From Clostridia bacterium (GTDB lineage: Bacteria > Bacillota > Clostridia > Oscillospirales > CAG-272): a stretch of DNA of 64,000 bases. The notes beneath the pieces are model-generated. The model saw only the letters and a program-made list of their open reading frames with translations, ran no database searches and was not told where the DNA came from. The stretch covers positions 16,513 to 80,512 of the forward strand of contig JAFQVV010000006.1 of the NCBI GenBank assembly GCA_017407835.1, in the 5' to 3' direction. Shown piece after piece: positions 24,925-33,010 of the stretch (the first letter of the stretch is position 1; every line of letters starts with the position of its first letter). The translations under genes and the position numbers were made by a program.

Positions 24925-25935
24925 TTATGTATCAAGCTCGCTCTTGATATCGCGGTTCATCAGTCTGTGCATCGCATCGTGCGGTTTTTCGCCGCATTTT
25001 ATAATCGAATATACCGACTCGGTGATCGGAAGCTCGACGGCATACTTTTCCGCAATTCCCATCGCCGCCTCAAGCGCGTGATATCCCTCGACAACCATAC
25101 CGATCTCCGCCTGCGCCTCTTCGTAACTTTTTCCGCGTCCGATTAACTCACCGCAGCGGTTGTTTCGGCTGTGGCATGACGTGCAGGTAACGATAAGATC
25201 ACCGACACCAGCCAGCCCCATAAAGGTACGGCGTTTGCAGCCCATCGCAAGCCCCAGCCTTGTGATCTCGGCAATTCCGCGGGTCATAAGCATGGCACCC
25301 GAATTGTCACCGAAGCCCATCCCGCGATTGATACCTGCAGCGAGCGCGATCACATTCTTCAGCGCCCCCGATATCTCAACGCCCTTAACATCGGTGTTGG
25401 TATATACTCGCATACACGAATTGGCAAACAAGCCCGCGATTTTGCGCGATATCTGCTCATCCTCCGATGCGGCAACGATGGAAGTCGGCAGTCCCGCCGC
25501 CACCTCTTCTGCGTGTGTCGGACCGGACAGCGCGGCTATGCTGTATTGGAGCCCACTCCGCACTGTCCTCAAAACGTCCGCAATGACCTCTGTCATCGTC
25601 ATAAAGGTGCCCTTTTCAATACCCTTTGCAGCATTTACGATGACCGCGTCGTTTTGTATATATGCCGCCGCTTTTTCTGCTGTCGAGCGAATGAATTGGG
25701 ACGGCACCACAAAAAGCACTATCTCCCCATCCCGGCATGCGGCTTCCATGTCGTTTGTATATATAATATTTTGCGGCAGCTGGATGCCCGGAAGATTTTG
25801 ATGCGTATTTGTGGCGCGGAGCCGTTCGATCTCGCACACAATGGGCGACCAGACCGTCACATCGCACCCGTTTTTGGAAAGCAGAGCGGCAAGCGCAACG
25901 CCCCATGTACCCGCTCCAAGTATAGTGATTTTCAT
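24925..25935 (-). CDS. gpsA: NAD(P)-dependent glycerol-3-phosphate dehydrogenase
   Basis: Reduces dihydroxyacetone phosphate to sn-glycerol 3-phosphate for phospholipid synthesis. 336 residues, normal length. N-terminal Rossmann motif MKITILGAGTWGVALAALLS, catalytic-domain landmarks VNAAKGIEKGTF, SGPTHAEEVAAGLPT, the substrate region GALKNVIALAAGINRGMGFG and GVGDLIVTC. The ribosome-binding site AAGGAG lies upstream. It follows the SanA-like gene by 21 nt and is probably co-transcribed with it. The plsY gene often found nearby is not present. Confidence 0.96.
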   Translation of the reverse strand: MKITILGAGTWGVALAALLSKNGCDVTVWSPIVCEIERLRATNTHQNLPGIQLPQNIIYTNDMEAACRDGEIVLFVVPSQFIRSTAEKAAAYIQNDAVIVNAAKGIEKGTFMTMTEVIADVLRTVRSGLQYSIAALSGPTHAEEVAAGLPTSIVAASEDEQISRKIAGLFANSCMRVYTNTDVKGVEISGALKNVIALAAGINRGMGFGDNSGAMLMTRGIAEITRLGLAMGCKRRTFMGLAGVGDLIVTCTSCHSRNNRCGELIGRGKSYEEAQAEIGMVVEGYHALEAAMGIAEKYAVELPITESVYSIIKCGEKPHDAMHRLMNRDIKSELDT

Positions 25936-25956
25936 CGATAAACAACTCCTTTCTCC

Positions 25957-26634
25957 TCACCCAAGCGTTGCCTCGCCGTTCCCGCTGATGGGAATCATCT
26001 CGCCCAAATAGGTGGGCTCGGGCTTGAACCAACAGTAAAGCATTCCCTTGACCCGCGCCGCTATCTCACGCAGATCATGACCAAATTGACCGAAATACAC
26101 ATTTAAATCTGCCGAAACGCCAACCGCTTCAATGCCGAGCGAGCGGGCAATATACAGTGCGCGAGGCAAATGATATTCCTGCGTCACAATGACAACACGT
26201 GAGACGCCGAACACATCTCTGGCGCGATAGAGACTGTCATAAGTTGAAAAGCCTGCGTGATCCATAAAAATATCTTGGCTTGGCACATCTGCCGCCATTG
26301 CGCGCTCGCGCATGACGTTGACTTCATCATACCCTTCTCTGCCGTGATCGCCGGTCATCAAAAGTTTTGGGGCCACTTGGTCATCATAAAGCATAATGCC
26401 CGTATCAATACGATCACGCAGCATATCTGAGGGGGTTCCGTCATCCCTTACGCCGGCACCCAGTACAAGAATACAATCGGCACCAAAGGCTGCCGCTTCC
26501 TCCGCCGAAACGATCATGTCGTCGGTTACGGCCAGCATGATCCAGTTAATCACCAACACCACACCGCCGCCGAGCAAGCCCAGCACAATCGCCGCCGCAA
26601 ACAAACGTTTGAGGTGCTTTTTTATTTTTTTCAT
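25957..26634 (-). CDS. SanA/YdcF-like DUF218 membrane protein
   Basis: A 225-residue protein with a basic N-terminus, one membrane helix (about residues 11-32), then a DUF218 domain: CILVLGAGVRDDGTPSDMLRDRID, MTGDHGREGYDEVNVMRERA and VTQEYHLPRALYIARSLGI. Homologues such as SanA and ElyC affect envelope integrity, and the activity is not firmly known. The start at 26634 is chosen because the promoter's -10 lies at 26685-26680; an upstream in-frame ATG at 26679 would precede the transcript. The ribosome-binding site is poor. Confidence 0.82.
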   Translation of the reverse strand: MKKIKKHLKRLFAAAIVLGLLGGGVVLVINWIMLAVTDDMIVSAEEAAAFGADCILVLGAGVRDDGTPSDMLRDRIDTGIMLYDDQVAPKLLMTGDHGREGYDEVNVMRERAMAADVPSQDIFMDHAGFSTYDSLYRARDVFGVSRVVIVTQEYHLPRALYIARSLGIEAVGVSADLNVYFGQFGHDLREIAARVKGMLYCWFKPEPTYLGEMIPISGNGEATLG

Positions 26635-26679
26635 CTTTTCATCACGCCCCCGTCCCGAAAATATTCTTTCTGTGTTCAT

Positions 26680-26709
26680 AGCATAACACACCCGCACCCT
26701 GTTTGTCAA
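26680..26709 (-). promoter_or_regulatory. Promoter of the sanA-like/gpsA unit
   Basis: On the minus strand TTGACA (26709-26704), 18 nt, TATGCT (26685-26680). Confidence 0.65.
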
Positions 26710-26745
26710 GAATGGAATTTTTATAGACAAAAATTTTGCAAAGGG

Positions 26746-26774
26746 TTGATTTTCTCCACACAGCAGAGTATAAT
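26746..26774 (+). promoter_or_regulatory. Promoter of the isomerase-amidotransferase-endonuclease operon
   Basis: TTGATT (26746-26751), 17 nt, TATAAT (26769-26774). The 100-nt leader holds two stable hairpins (26792-26817 and 26833-26863) just before the first gene. Confidence 0.75.
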
Positions 26775-26875
26775 GATGGAGAAGCGCCATCCCTGCGTGA
26801 AAACGCTTTTTCGCAGGCAACAACAGGAAAGGGTCCGCCTCCCGTCCATTGCATGGAGCGGACAGTGTAATACAG

Positions 26876-27790
26876 ATGAGACTTGGTACTGAGATCTCCA
26901 TGTTCAGCGTCGGTGCACCGGAAAATCAGCCCAAGGCATGGATCACCATGATGCAGCATGCCGTGACGGCAGGATTCCGTGTATTGGCAATAGATTTCGG
27001 AAGCATGGTCAGCGCATACCCCAATTTATTGGCAGATGATGCGTGGGAGCAGCATATCGATGCGCTCGCCGAAACCGCCTCTGCCATGCAGGCAGAATTT
27101 GTTCAAGCCAATCTTCCCTTCCATGATGATCTCCTTGTCTACGGGCGTTGTCCCGACGCGCAGTCGATCGCTCATCTGCAGGAGATGATCCGCCGCAGTA
27201 TTCTCGCCTGTGCACGTCTCGGCATCAAGTGGGCGGTTGTGCGTCCTCTGACAGACACCGTCAATGGTGAATTTGACAACACCGTCAACCTCGCATCGAA
27301 TCACGCCTTCTACGAGCAGTACGTCACCCTCGCCGAGCAAAGCGGCGTCGGTCTTGCCTTTGAGAATATGCCCGAGTTCAGTCTGACCGAAACCATGCGC
27401 CGCTACTGCTCCACCCCGGAGGAACTGATTGACCTGGTCGACAGCTTCGGCTCCGATGCGGTAGGCATCTGTTGGGACTTCGGTCATGCGCACTCGATTC
27501 TCCGCGACCATCCCGCAGCGCTTCGCCTCATCGGCAGCCGCCTGAAGGCTGTCCATGCGCGGGATAACAAACCCACCGTAGATGCACATCTCATCCCCTT
27601 CATCGGCGGTAATATCAAATGGGAGGTGCTGATGCCCGTGCTGACCGAGATTGGGTATACGGGTGACTTCGTGCTCGATGCCTGTGATTATATGCGCAAT
27701 ATTCCCCAGGCACTGCGCCCGTCTGCCGCAAAACTGGCGTATGAACTGAGTATGCACTGTCTCTCCTTCGCCGAATCCGGGGAGAATTGA
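26876..27790 (+). CDS. Sugar phosphate isomerase/epimerase family (AP endonuclease 2 TIM barrel)
   Basis: A 304-residue TIM-barrel protein. Metal-ligand segments typical of the family are GLAFENMPEF (Glu), CWDFGHAH (Asp, His), LKAVHARDN and GDFVLDACDYM. Substrate not predictable; relatives isomerise or epimerise sugars, inositols or hydroxypyruvate. The start is uncertain: ATG 26876 has no clear ribosome-binding site and follows a hairpin at 26833-26863; TTG 26849 lies inside that hairpin. First of three closely spaced genes. Confidence 0.82.
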   Translation: MRLGTEISMFSVGAPENQPKAWITMMQHAVTAGFRVLAIDFGSMVSAYPNLLADDAWEQHIDALAETASAMQAEFVQANLPFHDDLLVYGRCPDAQSIAHLQEMIRRSILACARLGIKWAVVRPLTDTVNGEFDNTVNLASNHAFYEQYVTLAEQSGVGLAFENMPEFSLTETMRRYCSTPEELIDLVDSFGSDAVGICWDFGHAHSILRDHPAALRLIGSRLKAVHARDNKPTVDAHLIPFIGGNIKWEVLMPVLTEIGYTGDFVLDACDYMRNIPQALRPSAAKLAYELSMHCLSFAESGEN

Positions 27791-27792
27791 GC

Positions 27793-28488
27793 ATGCGCCG
27801 CCCCATCATCGGCATCACCACCTCCGCCTGTGCGGATGGTCAGTTGACTGTGCGCGATTCCTACATACAGGCCATCACCGCACACGGCGGTCTTCCCTGC
27901 CCACTCTGCACTGACACCGATTCGATCGCCCTCACCGATCTCTGTGACACGCTGGACGGTCTGCTCTTCGGCGGCGGCTGCGATCTGAATCCCAACCATT
28001 ACGGGGAAACCGTCATTCATCCCTCAGTCGAAATTTCCGACGCGCGCGATCGCTTTGAGCTGGCACTTTTCTCAGCCTTTATGCAAACAAAAAAGCCCAT
28101 CTTCGGCATCTGCCGAGGTGTGCAGCTGATGAATGTGGCTCTGGGTGGCAGTCTTATCCAGCACCTTGACGGTCATCGGCAAACGCCGACTGCGGGAAAT
28201 ATTCCCACGCACGATGTGCTTCTCGCCGAAAAGAGCTTGCTCTGCCGCATTTGCGGGTGCGACCGAATATCGGTCAACAGCTTCCACCATCAAGCGATTA
28301 AGCATATCGGAAAAGATGCATCTATCTCGGCCATCACCCCAAACGGTGTTGTCGAGGGCATCGAGCTGCCCCAAAGTGTACATCCCTTTTTCCTCGGCGT
28401 ACAATGGCATCCCGAGCTGTTTTGGCGGGAACATCCGTCGGCTTCCCTGCTCTTCTCTGCCTTTGTTTCTGCCTGCGTACAAAAATAA
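27793..28488 (+). CDS. Class I glutamine amidotransferase-like, gamma-glutamyl hydrolase (peptidase C26) family
   Basis: A 231-residue hydrolase resembling PuuD (gamma-glutamyl-GABA hydrolase). Nucleophile elbow GICRGVQLMNVALGG, substrate loop FGGGCDLNPNHYGE, and the C-terminal catalytic His and Glu in GVQWHPE. The start at 27793 follows GGAG 8 nt upstream, 2 nt after the previous stop, so the pair is coupled. Without putrescine genes nearby, the exact gamma-glutamyl substrate is open. Confidence 0.9.
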   Translation: MRRPIIGITTSACADGQLTVRDSYIQAITAHGGLPCPLCTDTDSIALTDLCDTLDGLLFGGGCDLNPNHYGETVIHPSVEISDARDRFELALFSAFMQTKKPIFGICRGVQLMNVALGGSLIQHLDGHRQTPTAGNIPTHDVLLAEKSLLCRICGCDRISVNSFHHQAIKHIGKDASISAITPNGVVEGIELPQSVHPFFLGVQWHPELFWREHPSASLLFSAFVSACVQK

Positions 28489-28515
28489 AACAAACAAAAT
28501 CCTGAGGATAAAAAT

Positions 28516-29286
28516 ATGTCTGTCGAACTGAAAATCTGCACCTTTAATCTCCGCGTTGCCACCGAGCACGACGGAATCAACAACTTCCCCTATCGCACCC
28601 ACCGCATTTTGGATACCATTCGCACCGAAAAACCCGATGTGATCGGTTTTCAGGAAGCTCGGGATGAGCAGCGCCTTTGGCTGCGTGAATCTTTGACCGA
28701 CTACACACTGCTCGGATGCGGACGCAATGCCAATTACCGCGGTGAATCTGTGGTACTCGCTTATCGCACCGATGTCTTTGAAATGATTGCATTTGAGCAG
28801 TTCTGGCTCTCGCCCACACCGTCTGTTCCCGCCTCCCGCTTCGGCGCCGATCAAAGCACCTGTCCCCGTACGACAGTTGCCGCTTCGCTCAAGCATCACG
28901 ATGCAGATGAGATTCTGCATGTTTACAATACGCATCTCGATCATAAAGGGCCGATCGCCCGCCTGCTCGGTGCAACCCAGCTCATACAGAGGATCTCCGC
29001 ACAGGGTGGGAAATTTGTTCTCACGGGAGATTTCAATGCCACACCGGATGCTGCGGAAATCCAAAGCATCACGGCTTGCCCCACCCTGCCCATCGTTGAT
29101 GCTACCGTAGGATTGGGGGGCACCTTCCATGACTACGGCAAGCTGGACAATCCGGAGAAAATCGACTACATCTTCACCAACGCCGAGTGCGATCCGGCCG
29201 AATCTTACCTCATCGAAGACCATCCCGCCGACGGTGTCTACATCTCGGATCACAATCCCGTTTTTGCCTATATCACGCTGAACTAA
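28516..29286 (+). CDS. Endonuclease/exonuclease/phosphatase family protein
   Basis: A 256-residue DNase I-like fold hydrolase. Conserved metal and catalytic motifs are CTFNLRV, GFQEARDE, NTHLDHKG, LTGDFNATPD and ISDHNPVFA. Family members cleave nucleic acids or phosphoesters such as inositol phosphates or sphingomyelin; the lack of a signal peptide suggests a cytoplasmic substrate. Third gene of the unit, 27 nt after the amidotransferase, and followed by a strong terminator. Confidence 0.9.
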   Translation: MSVELKICTFNLRVATEHDGINNFPYRTHRILDTIRTEKPDVIGFQEARDEQRLWLRESLTDYTLLGCGRNANYRGESVVLAYRTDVFEMIAFEQFWLSPTPSVPASRFGADQSTCPRTTVAASLKHHDADEILHVYNTHLDHKGPIARLLGATQLIQRISAQGGKFVLTGDFNATPDAAEIQSITACPTLPIVDATVGLGGTFHDYGKLDNPEKIDYIFTNAECDPAESYLIEDHPADGVYISDHNPVFAYITLN

Positions 29287-29328
29287 AAAGGAAGCGGAAG
29301 TCAATTGACTTCCGCTTCCTTTTTGCTT
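29285..29328. terminator. Bidirectional palindromic terminator
   Basis: A perfect 40-bp palindrome with AAAAAGGAAGCGG at its left end and T5 at its right end, between converging genes. It should terminate transcripts on both strands. Confidence 0.92.
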
Positions 29329-29333
29329 ATCAT

Positions 29334-30395
29334 TTATGCCAGATCGCCCACCATGGCGTACAGGCGTTCAATCTCTGCCTTGCGGTATGCGCAGAGTTCC
29401 TTCATGGAAGCGATCTCTTCCGCAGAGTAGGGATCAAGGTCGCCCTCTTTGAGCTTGTTTTTGTACATACGGTCCACAATGTGCGAATAATTGATATCGC
29501 AGGTGACCAGCTTACCCTCGCGCTCAACAACAACCAGATTGCTCTTGCCCTCAAGCATCAATTCAACGGCCATTGTTCCCATCTCGGCAGCCGTCAAACG
29601 GTCACGCAGGGTAGGTCTGCCGCCGCGGCAAACGTGTGCCAAACGGGCAAACTTGGTCTCAACACCGGTTGCTTCTTCAATCTTCTTTGCCAGTTCCTCA
29701 CCGTATTTGCCCAGGCCCTCGCTGACAGTAACGATAAAGTTACGCTTGCCGCCCGCACGCAGCGTCTTGATCTTCTCAAAAGCAGCAGTTTCATCAAAGG
29801 GAATTTCGGGAATCGCAACAGCAACCGCACCGCAGGCAATGCCCGTACGCAGTGCAATCTCACCGCAGTCACGCCCCATGACCTCAACCACATTGCAGCG
29901 CGCGTGGGATTCGCAGGTATCACGCAGGCGGTCAATCATCACGCAGACGGTGTTCATCGCGGTGTCAAAGCCGATGGTATAGTCACTTGCCGTAATATCA
30001 TTGTCGATCGAACCGGTCAGGCCGATGGTGGGAATACCATGATTGGAGAGGTCGGTGGCACCGCGGAAGGTACCGTCACCGCCGATGCACACAATACCGT
30101 CAATTCCGTTGTCACGGCAGCAGGCAATGGCCTTCTTCATGCCTTCCTCGGTCTTAAACTCGAGGCAGCGGTCGGTATACAGAAACGTACCGCCCTCATT
30201 GACAATATTGGAAACATCGCCATGGTTAAGCGTCTTCATTTTGTTGTTGAGCAAACCGCTGTAACCGCCGTAGAAACCGATAACCTCAAGGCCGCGGGAA
30301 AGTGCAGCCCGCGTCACGGCACGCACACAGGCATTCATGCCGGGAGCATCACCGCCCGACGTGAGCACGGCAATTTTGCGAAACTGTTTGTTCAT
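29334..30395 (-). CDS. pfkA: 6-phosphofructokinase
   Basis: Catalyses phosphorylation of fructose 6-phosphate, the committed step of glycolysis. 353 residues. Motifs: VLTSGGDAPGMNACVRA at the N-terminus, the ATP/PPi loop CIGGDGTFRGA, the catalytic GLTGSIDNDI, and MGRDCG. The Gly in GGDG and the Gly before SIDND indicate an ATP-dependent rather than PPi-dependent enzyme. GLTGS replaces the common GLPGT, a mild oddity. Start at 30395 follows GGAGGAATTACC. A single-gene unit. Confidence 0.95.
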   Translation of the reverse strand: MNKQFRKIAVLTSGGDAPGMNACVRAVTRAALSRGLEVIGFYGGYSGLLNNKMKTLNHGDVSNIVNEGGTFLYTDRCLEFKTEEGMKKAIACCRDNGIDGIVCIGGDGTFRGATDLSNHGIPTIGLTGSIDNDITASDYTIGFDTAMNTVCVMIDRLRDTCESHARCNVVEVMGRDCGEIALRTGIACGAVAVAIPEIPFDETAAFEKIKTLRAGGKRNFIVTVSEGLGKYGEELAKKIEEATGVETKFARLAHVCRGGRPTLRDRLTAAEMGTMAVELMLEGKSNLVVVEREGKLVTCDINYSHIVDRMYKNKLKEGDLDPYSAEEIASMKELCAYRKAEIERLYAMVGDLA

Positions 30396-30577
30396 GGTAA
30401 TTCCTCCGTTTGATACGATAGGCAAAGCCTTAATTTTTGCAATAGTCATCATTGGATTATTATAATATAGTCTTGGCAAAAAATCAAGAGTTCATGCACA
30501 ATTTGTCGTTTTTCTCACAAATCTTGGCAAAATTGAGAAAAACGCAGCCCAAAAATCTCCAATCGTTGTGCGATTTT

Positions 30578-31849
30578 TCAGCGGCACTCGGGATACTTTT
30601 CACGCAGCCGGACCAACACATGATAGAGCGCATGGCTGGCGGAACAAGTACGGATATACGCACGGTCGGCATGAGAATCAAGCTGAAGCAAATGTGTACT
30701 CTCCCCCCTCTCGTCAGAAAGGCCAAGCCAAACGGTCCCGACAGGCTTCTGTGGCGTTCCGCCACCCGGTCCCGCAATCCCCGTTGTACTGATACCGATC
30801 GACGCACCGGTCGCCAGACGAACACCCCGTGCCATTTGTGCGGCAACTTCCGCACTGACCGCACCGTGTGCAGCAAGTGTTTCTCGGTCAACACCGAGCA
30901 CATCCGCCTTGACCTCATTGGCATACGAAACAACGCCACCCGGGAAAACGGCGGATGCACCGGGGACATCGGTAATACGCTTTGCGATCAAGCCGCCCGT
31001 ACAGGACTCGGCCGTGGAAACCGTCAGCCCGTGCTCGACAAGGAGAGGCACCAGTGCAGCCTCAATTGAGCCAACATCCACACCGTAAATATAGGGCGCA
31101 ATCTCGGTCTTGCGCAGTGCGCTTTCCTCGGCGTCGCAGAGCGCGTATGCCTCTGCCTCATCCCGTCCGCGCGCCGTGATGCGCAAACGAACCTCGCCGT
31201 CGGCACAATAAGGGGCGAGAGTGGGATTGAGAGAACCCTCCATCCGATCGCGCAGAAGAGCCTCCAGTGCCGATTCGCCGATGCCGAACAGATGCAGATT
31301 TCGGCTTCGCAAAACACAATCGGTGCGCGCCGACAAATAAGGAATCACCCATCTATCCACCATGGGAACAAGCTCGCGGGGAGGGCCGGGAAGCAAAATC
31401 ATCACGCCGCGCCCCTCTTCCTCGAGGGCAAGACCGGGTGCGGTTCCGTGATCGTTGGCAAATATCGCCGCGCCCTCGGGCATCATTGCCTGCTTGCGGT
31501 TGTTGGGTGTCATTTCCTTTCCGCGACGGGCAAAAAAGGCTTCAATTTGCTCGAGTGAATCGGTATCACAATACATCTGCCGCCCAAAACAGGCAGCCGC
31601 CGTTTCCTTGGTCAGATCATCGCAGGTGGGGCCGAGTCCGCCGCTGGTGATGACCAGATCGGCGCGTCCAAGTGCTGTTTCCATCGCTTGGCGCATTCTG
31701 GCGGGATTATCCCCCACCACCGATTGATGATAGACCGATATGCCAAGCGACGCCAGCGTGCGAGCCAGATAGGCGGCATTGGTATTGACAATGTCACCGA
31801 GCAGAAGCTCGGTACCGACACATAAAATTTCGGCAGTTTTGATTTGCAT
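30578..31849 (-). CDS. cinA: CinA-family protein (nicotinamide mononucleotide deamidase)
   Basis: 423 residues with two domains. The N-terminal molybdopterin-binding-like domain (residues 1-170) has CVGTELLLGDIVNTNA and ITSGGLGPTCDDLTKE. The C-terminal CinA amidase domain (about 255-415) has STAESCTGGLIAKRIT and GIAGPGGGTPQKPVGTVW. The C-domain deamidates NMN in pyridine nucleotide salvage. Ribosome-binding site AGAGGTGAG before the ATG at 31849. Often found next to pgsA or recA; neither is here. Confidence 0.95.
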   Translation of the reverse strand: MQIKTAEILCVGTELLLGDIVNTNAAYLARTLASLGISVYHQSVVGDNPARMRQAMETALGRADLVITSGGLGPTCDDLTKETAAACFGRQMYCDTDSLEQIEAFFARRGKEMTPNNRKQAMMPEGAAIFANDHGTAPGLALEEEGRGVMILLPGPPRELVPMVDRWVIPYLSARTDCVLRSRNLHLFGIGESALEALLRDRMEGSLNPTLAPYCADGEVRLRITARGRDEAEAYALCDAEESALRKTEIAPYIYGVDVGSIEAALVPLLVEHGLTVSTAESCTGGLIAKRITDVPGASAVFPGGVVSYANEVKADVLGVDRETLAAHGAVSAEVAAQMARGVRLATGASIGISTTGIAGPGGGTPQKPVGTVWLGLSDERGESTHLLQLDSHADRAYIRTCSASHALYHVLVRLREKYPECR

Positions 31850-31929
31850 GAATACTCACCTCTTTGGTATTGTTGGTTTTATAATAGCATATTTTCGGGC
31901 GTTTGGCAAGAACAACTCACCTTATGTGG

Positions 31930-31975
31930 AAAAAGGGTGTGCCGCGCCCATTCACGCGGCTCACCCTTTTTATCA
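31930..31975. terminator. Bidirectional terminator between cinA leader and mscS
   Basis: AAAAAGGGTG-T-GCCGCG / CGCGGC-T-CACCCTTTTT with loop CCCATTCA. On the minus strand it follows mscS. The loop matches terminators at 6453 and 12016. Confidence 0.85.
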
Positions 31976-31981
31976 TTCTTT

Positions 31982-32785
31982 TTATTTGTCTAAATGTACA
32001 TCGAGCTGCGGGAAGGGAATCTCGATTTCAGCAGCGATCAGACGGTTATGAATATCCCGAAGCAGGTCGTGATACACATCCCAATATTTTCCCGACTCAA
32101 CCCAAACACGCAGTGTAAAACCGAGCGAACAATCGTTCTGGGCGGTCATTCGGGCAAAGGGAGCGGGATCACGGCGAACGCGGCTGTCGGCTTCTGCAGC
32201 CTCAAGCAAAAGCGCGGTAACACGATCGGGATCGGTACCGTATGCCGCAGTGAAACTCATATCCACACGGCGCAGCTCCTCGGCGGAGTAGTTGACGATG
32301 GCGGCTCCCATGAGCGTACCGTTGGGAATCATCACACGCTTGTTATCGCCCGTGGTGAGAACGGTGTAAAAAATGGTAATCTCGCGCACAACACCCGATT
32401 GACCTGCGGCTTCAATAAAGTCACCGATTCTGAAGGGCTTGAGGAATACCAACATAATCCCGCCTGCAAAATTAGACAGGGAACCTTGCAGAGCCAAGCC
32501 AATGGCTGCCCCGGCTGCAGCGAGCACGGTAATGATTGATGCAATTTCAATCCCGAGAATCGGAACAATGGCAACAATCAAAACCACATAAAGTGCGATC
32601 CGAATAAAGCTGTCAAGGAAACTGCGCATCTCAAGGTCAATCCGTGCATACGCCTTGGAGCGTCCGATCACCCTCAGCAAAAACTTAATCAGCAGCGAAC
32701 CGACAACAAAAACAATAGCCGCCCAGAGCAGCTTGGTGCCGATACCGACGGCTGCGGTGAGAATTGTGGAAAGAATTGCGGGCAT
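31982..32785 (-). CDS. mscS: Small-conductance mechanosensitive channel
   Basis: A 267-residue MscS-family channel that opens under membrane tension to release osmolytes. Three membrane helices lie in residues 1-110; the pore-lining TM3 is Ala/Gly-rich (AAGAAIGLALQGSLSNFAGG). The beta domain follows with FRIGDFIEAAGQSGVV and IPNGTLMGAAIVNYS. Start at 32785 has AAGGAG 9 nt upstream. The adjacent hairpin terminates it. A single-gene unit. Confidence 0.95.
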   Translation of the reverse strand: MPAILSTILTAAVGIGTKLLWAAIVFVVGSLLIKFLLRVIGRSKAYARIDLEMRSFLDSFIRIALYVVLIVAIVPILGIEIASIITVLAAAGAAIGLALQGSLSNFAGGIMLVFLKPFRIGDFIEAAGQSGVVREITIFYTVLTTGDNKRVMIPNGTLMGAAIVNYSAEELRRVDMSFTAAYGTDPDRVTALLLEAAEADSRVRRDPAPFARMTAQNDCSLGFTLRVWVESGKYWDVYHDLLRDIHNRLIAAEIEIPFPQLDVHLDK

Positions 32786-32868
32786 AATAACATTCTCCTT
32801 CAAAAGTTCCCGTCAAACGGAGTAATAGACAGTATAGCACAAAACAACACATTTGTAAAGGCAAAATC

Positions 32869-32897
32869 TTGCCATGTACCCGAAAATATGCTATAAT
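32869..32897 (+). promoter_or_regulatory. Promoter of the PHP-domain/manA unit
   Basis: TTGCCA (32869-32874), 17 nt, TATAAT (32892-32897). Confidence 0.75.
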
Positions 32898-33010
32898 AAA
32901 CTATACTTCATCCGGTAAAAAAATACCTCGCTATCCCAATTTACTTCGCACCAAAGTTTTTTGTGCGTATCCGATTGCAACGACACCAAACAAAAGAAAG
33001 GTGATTTTCG

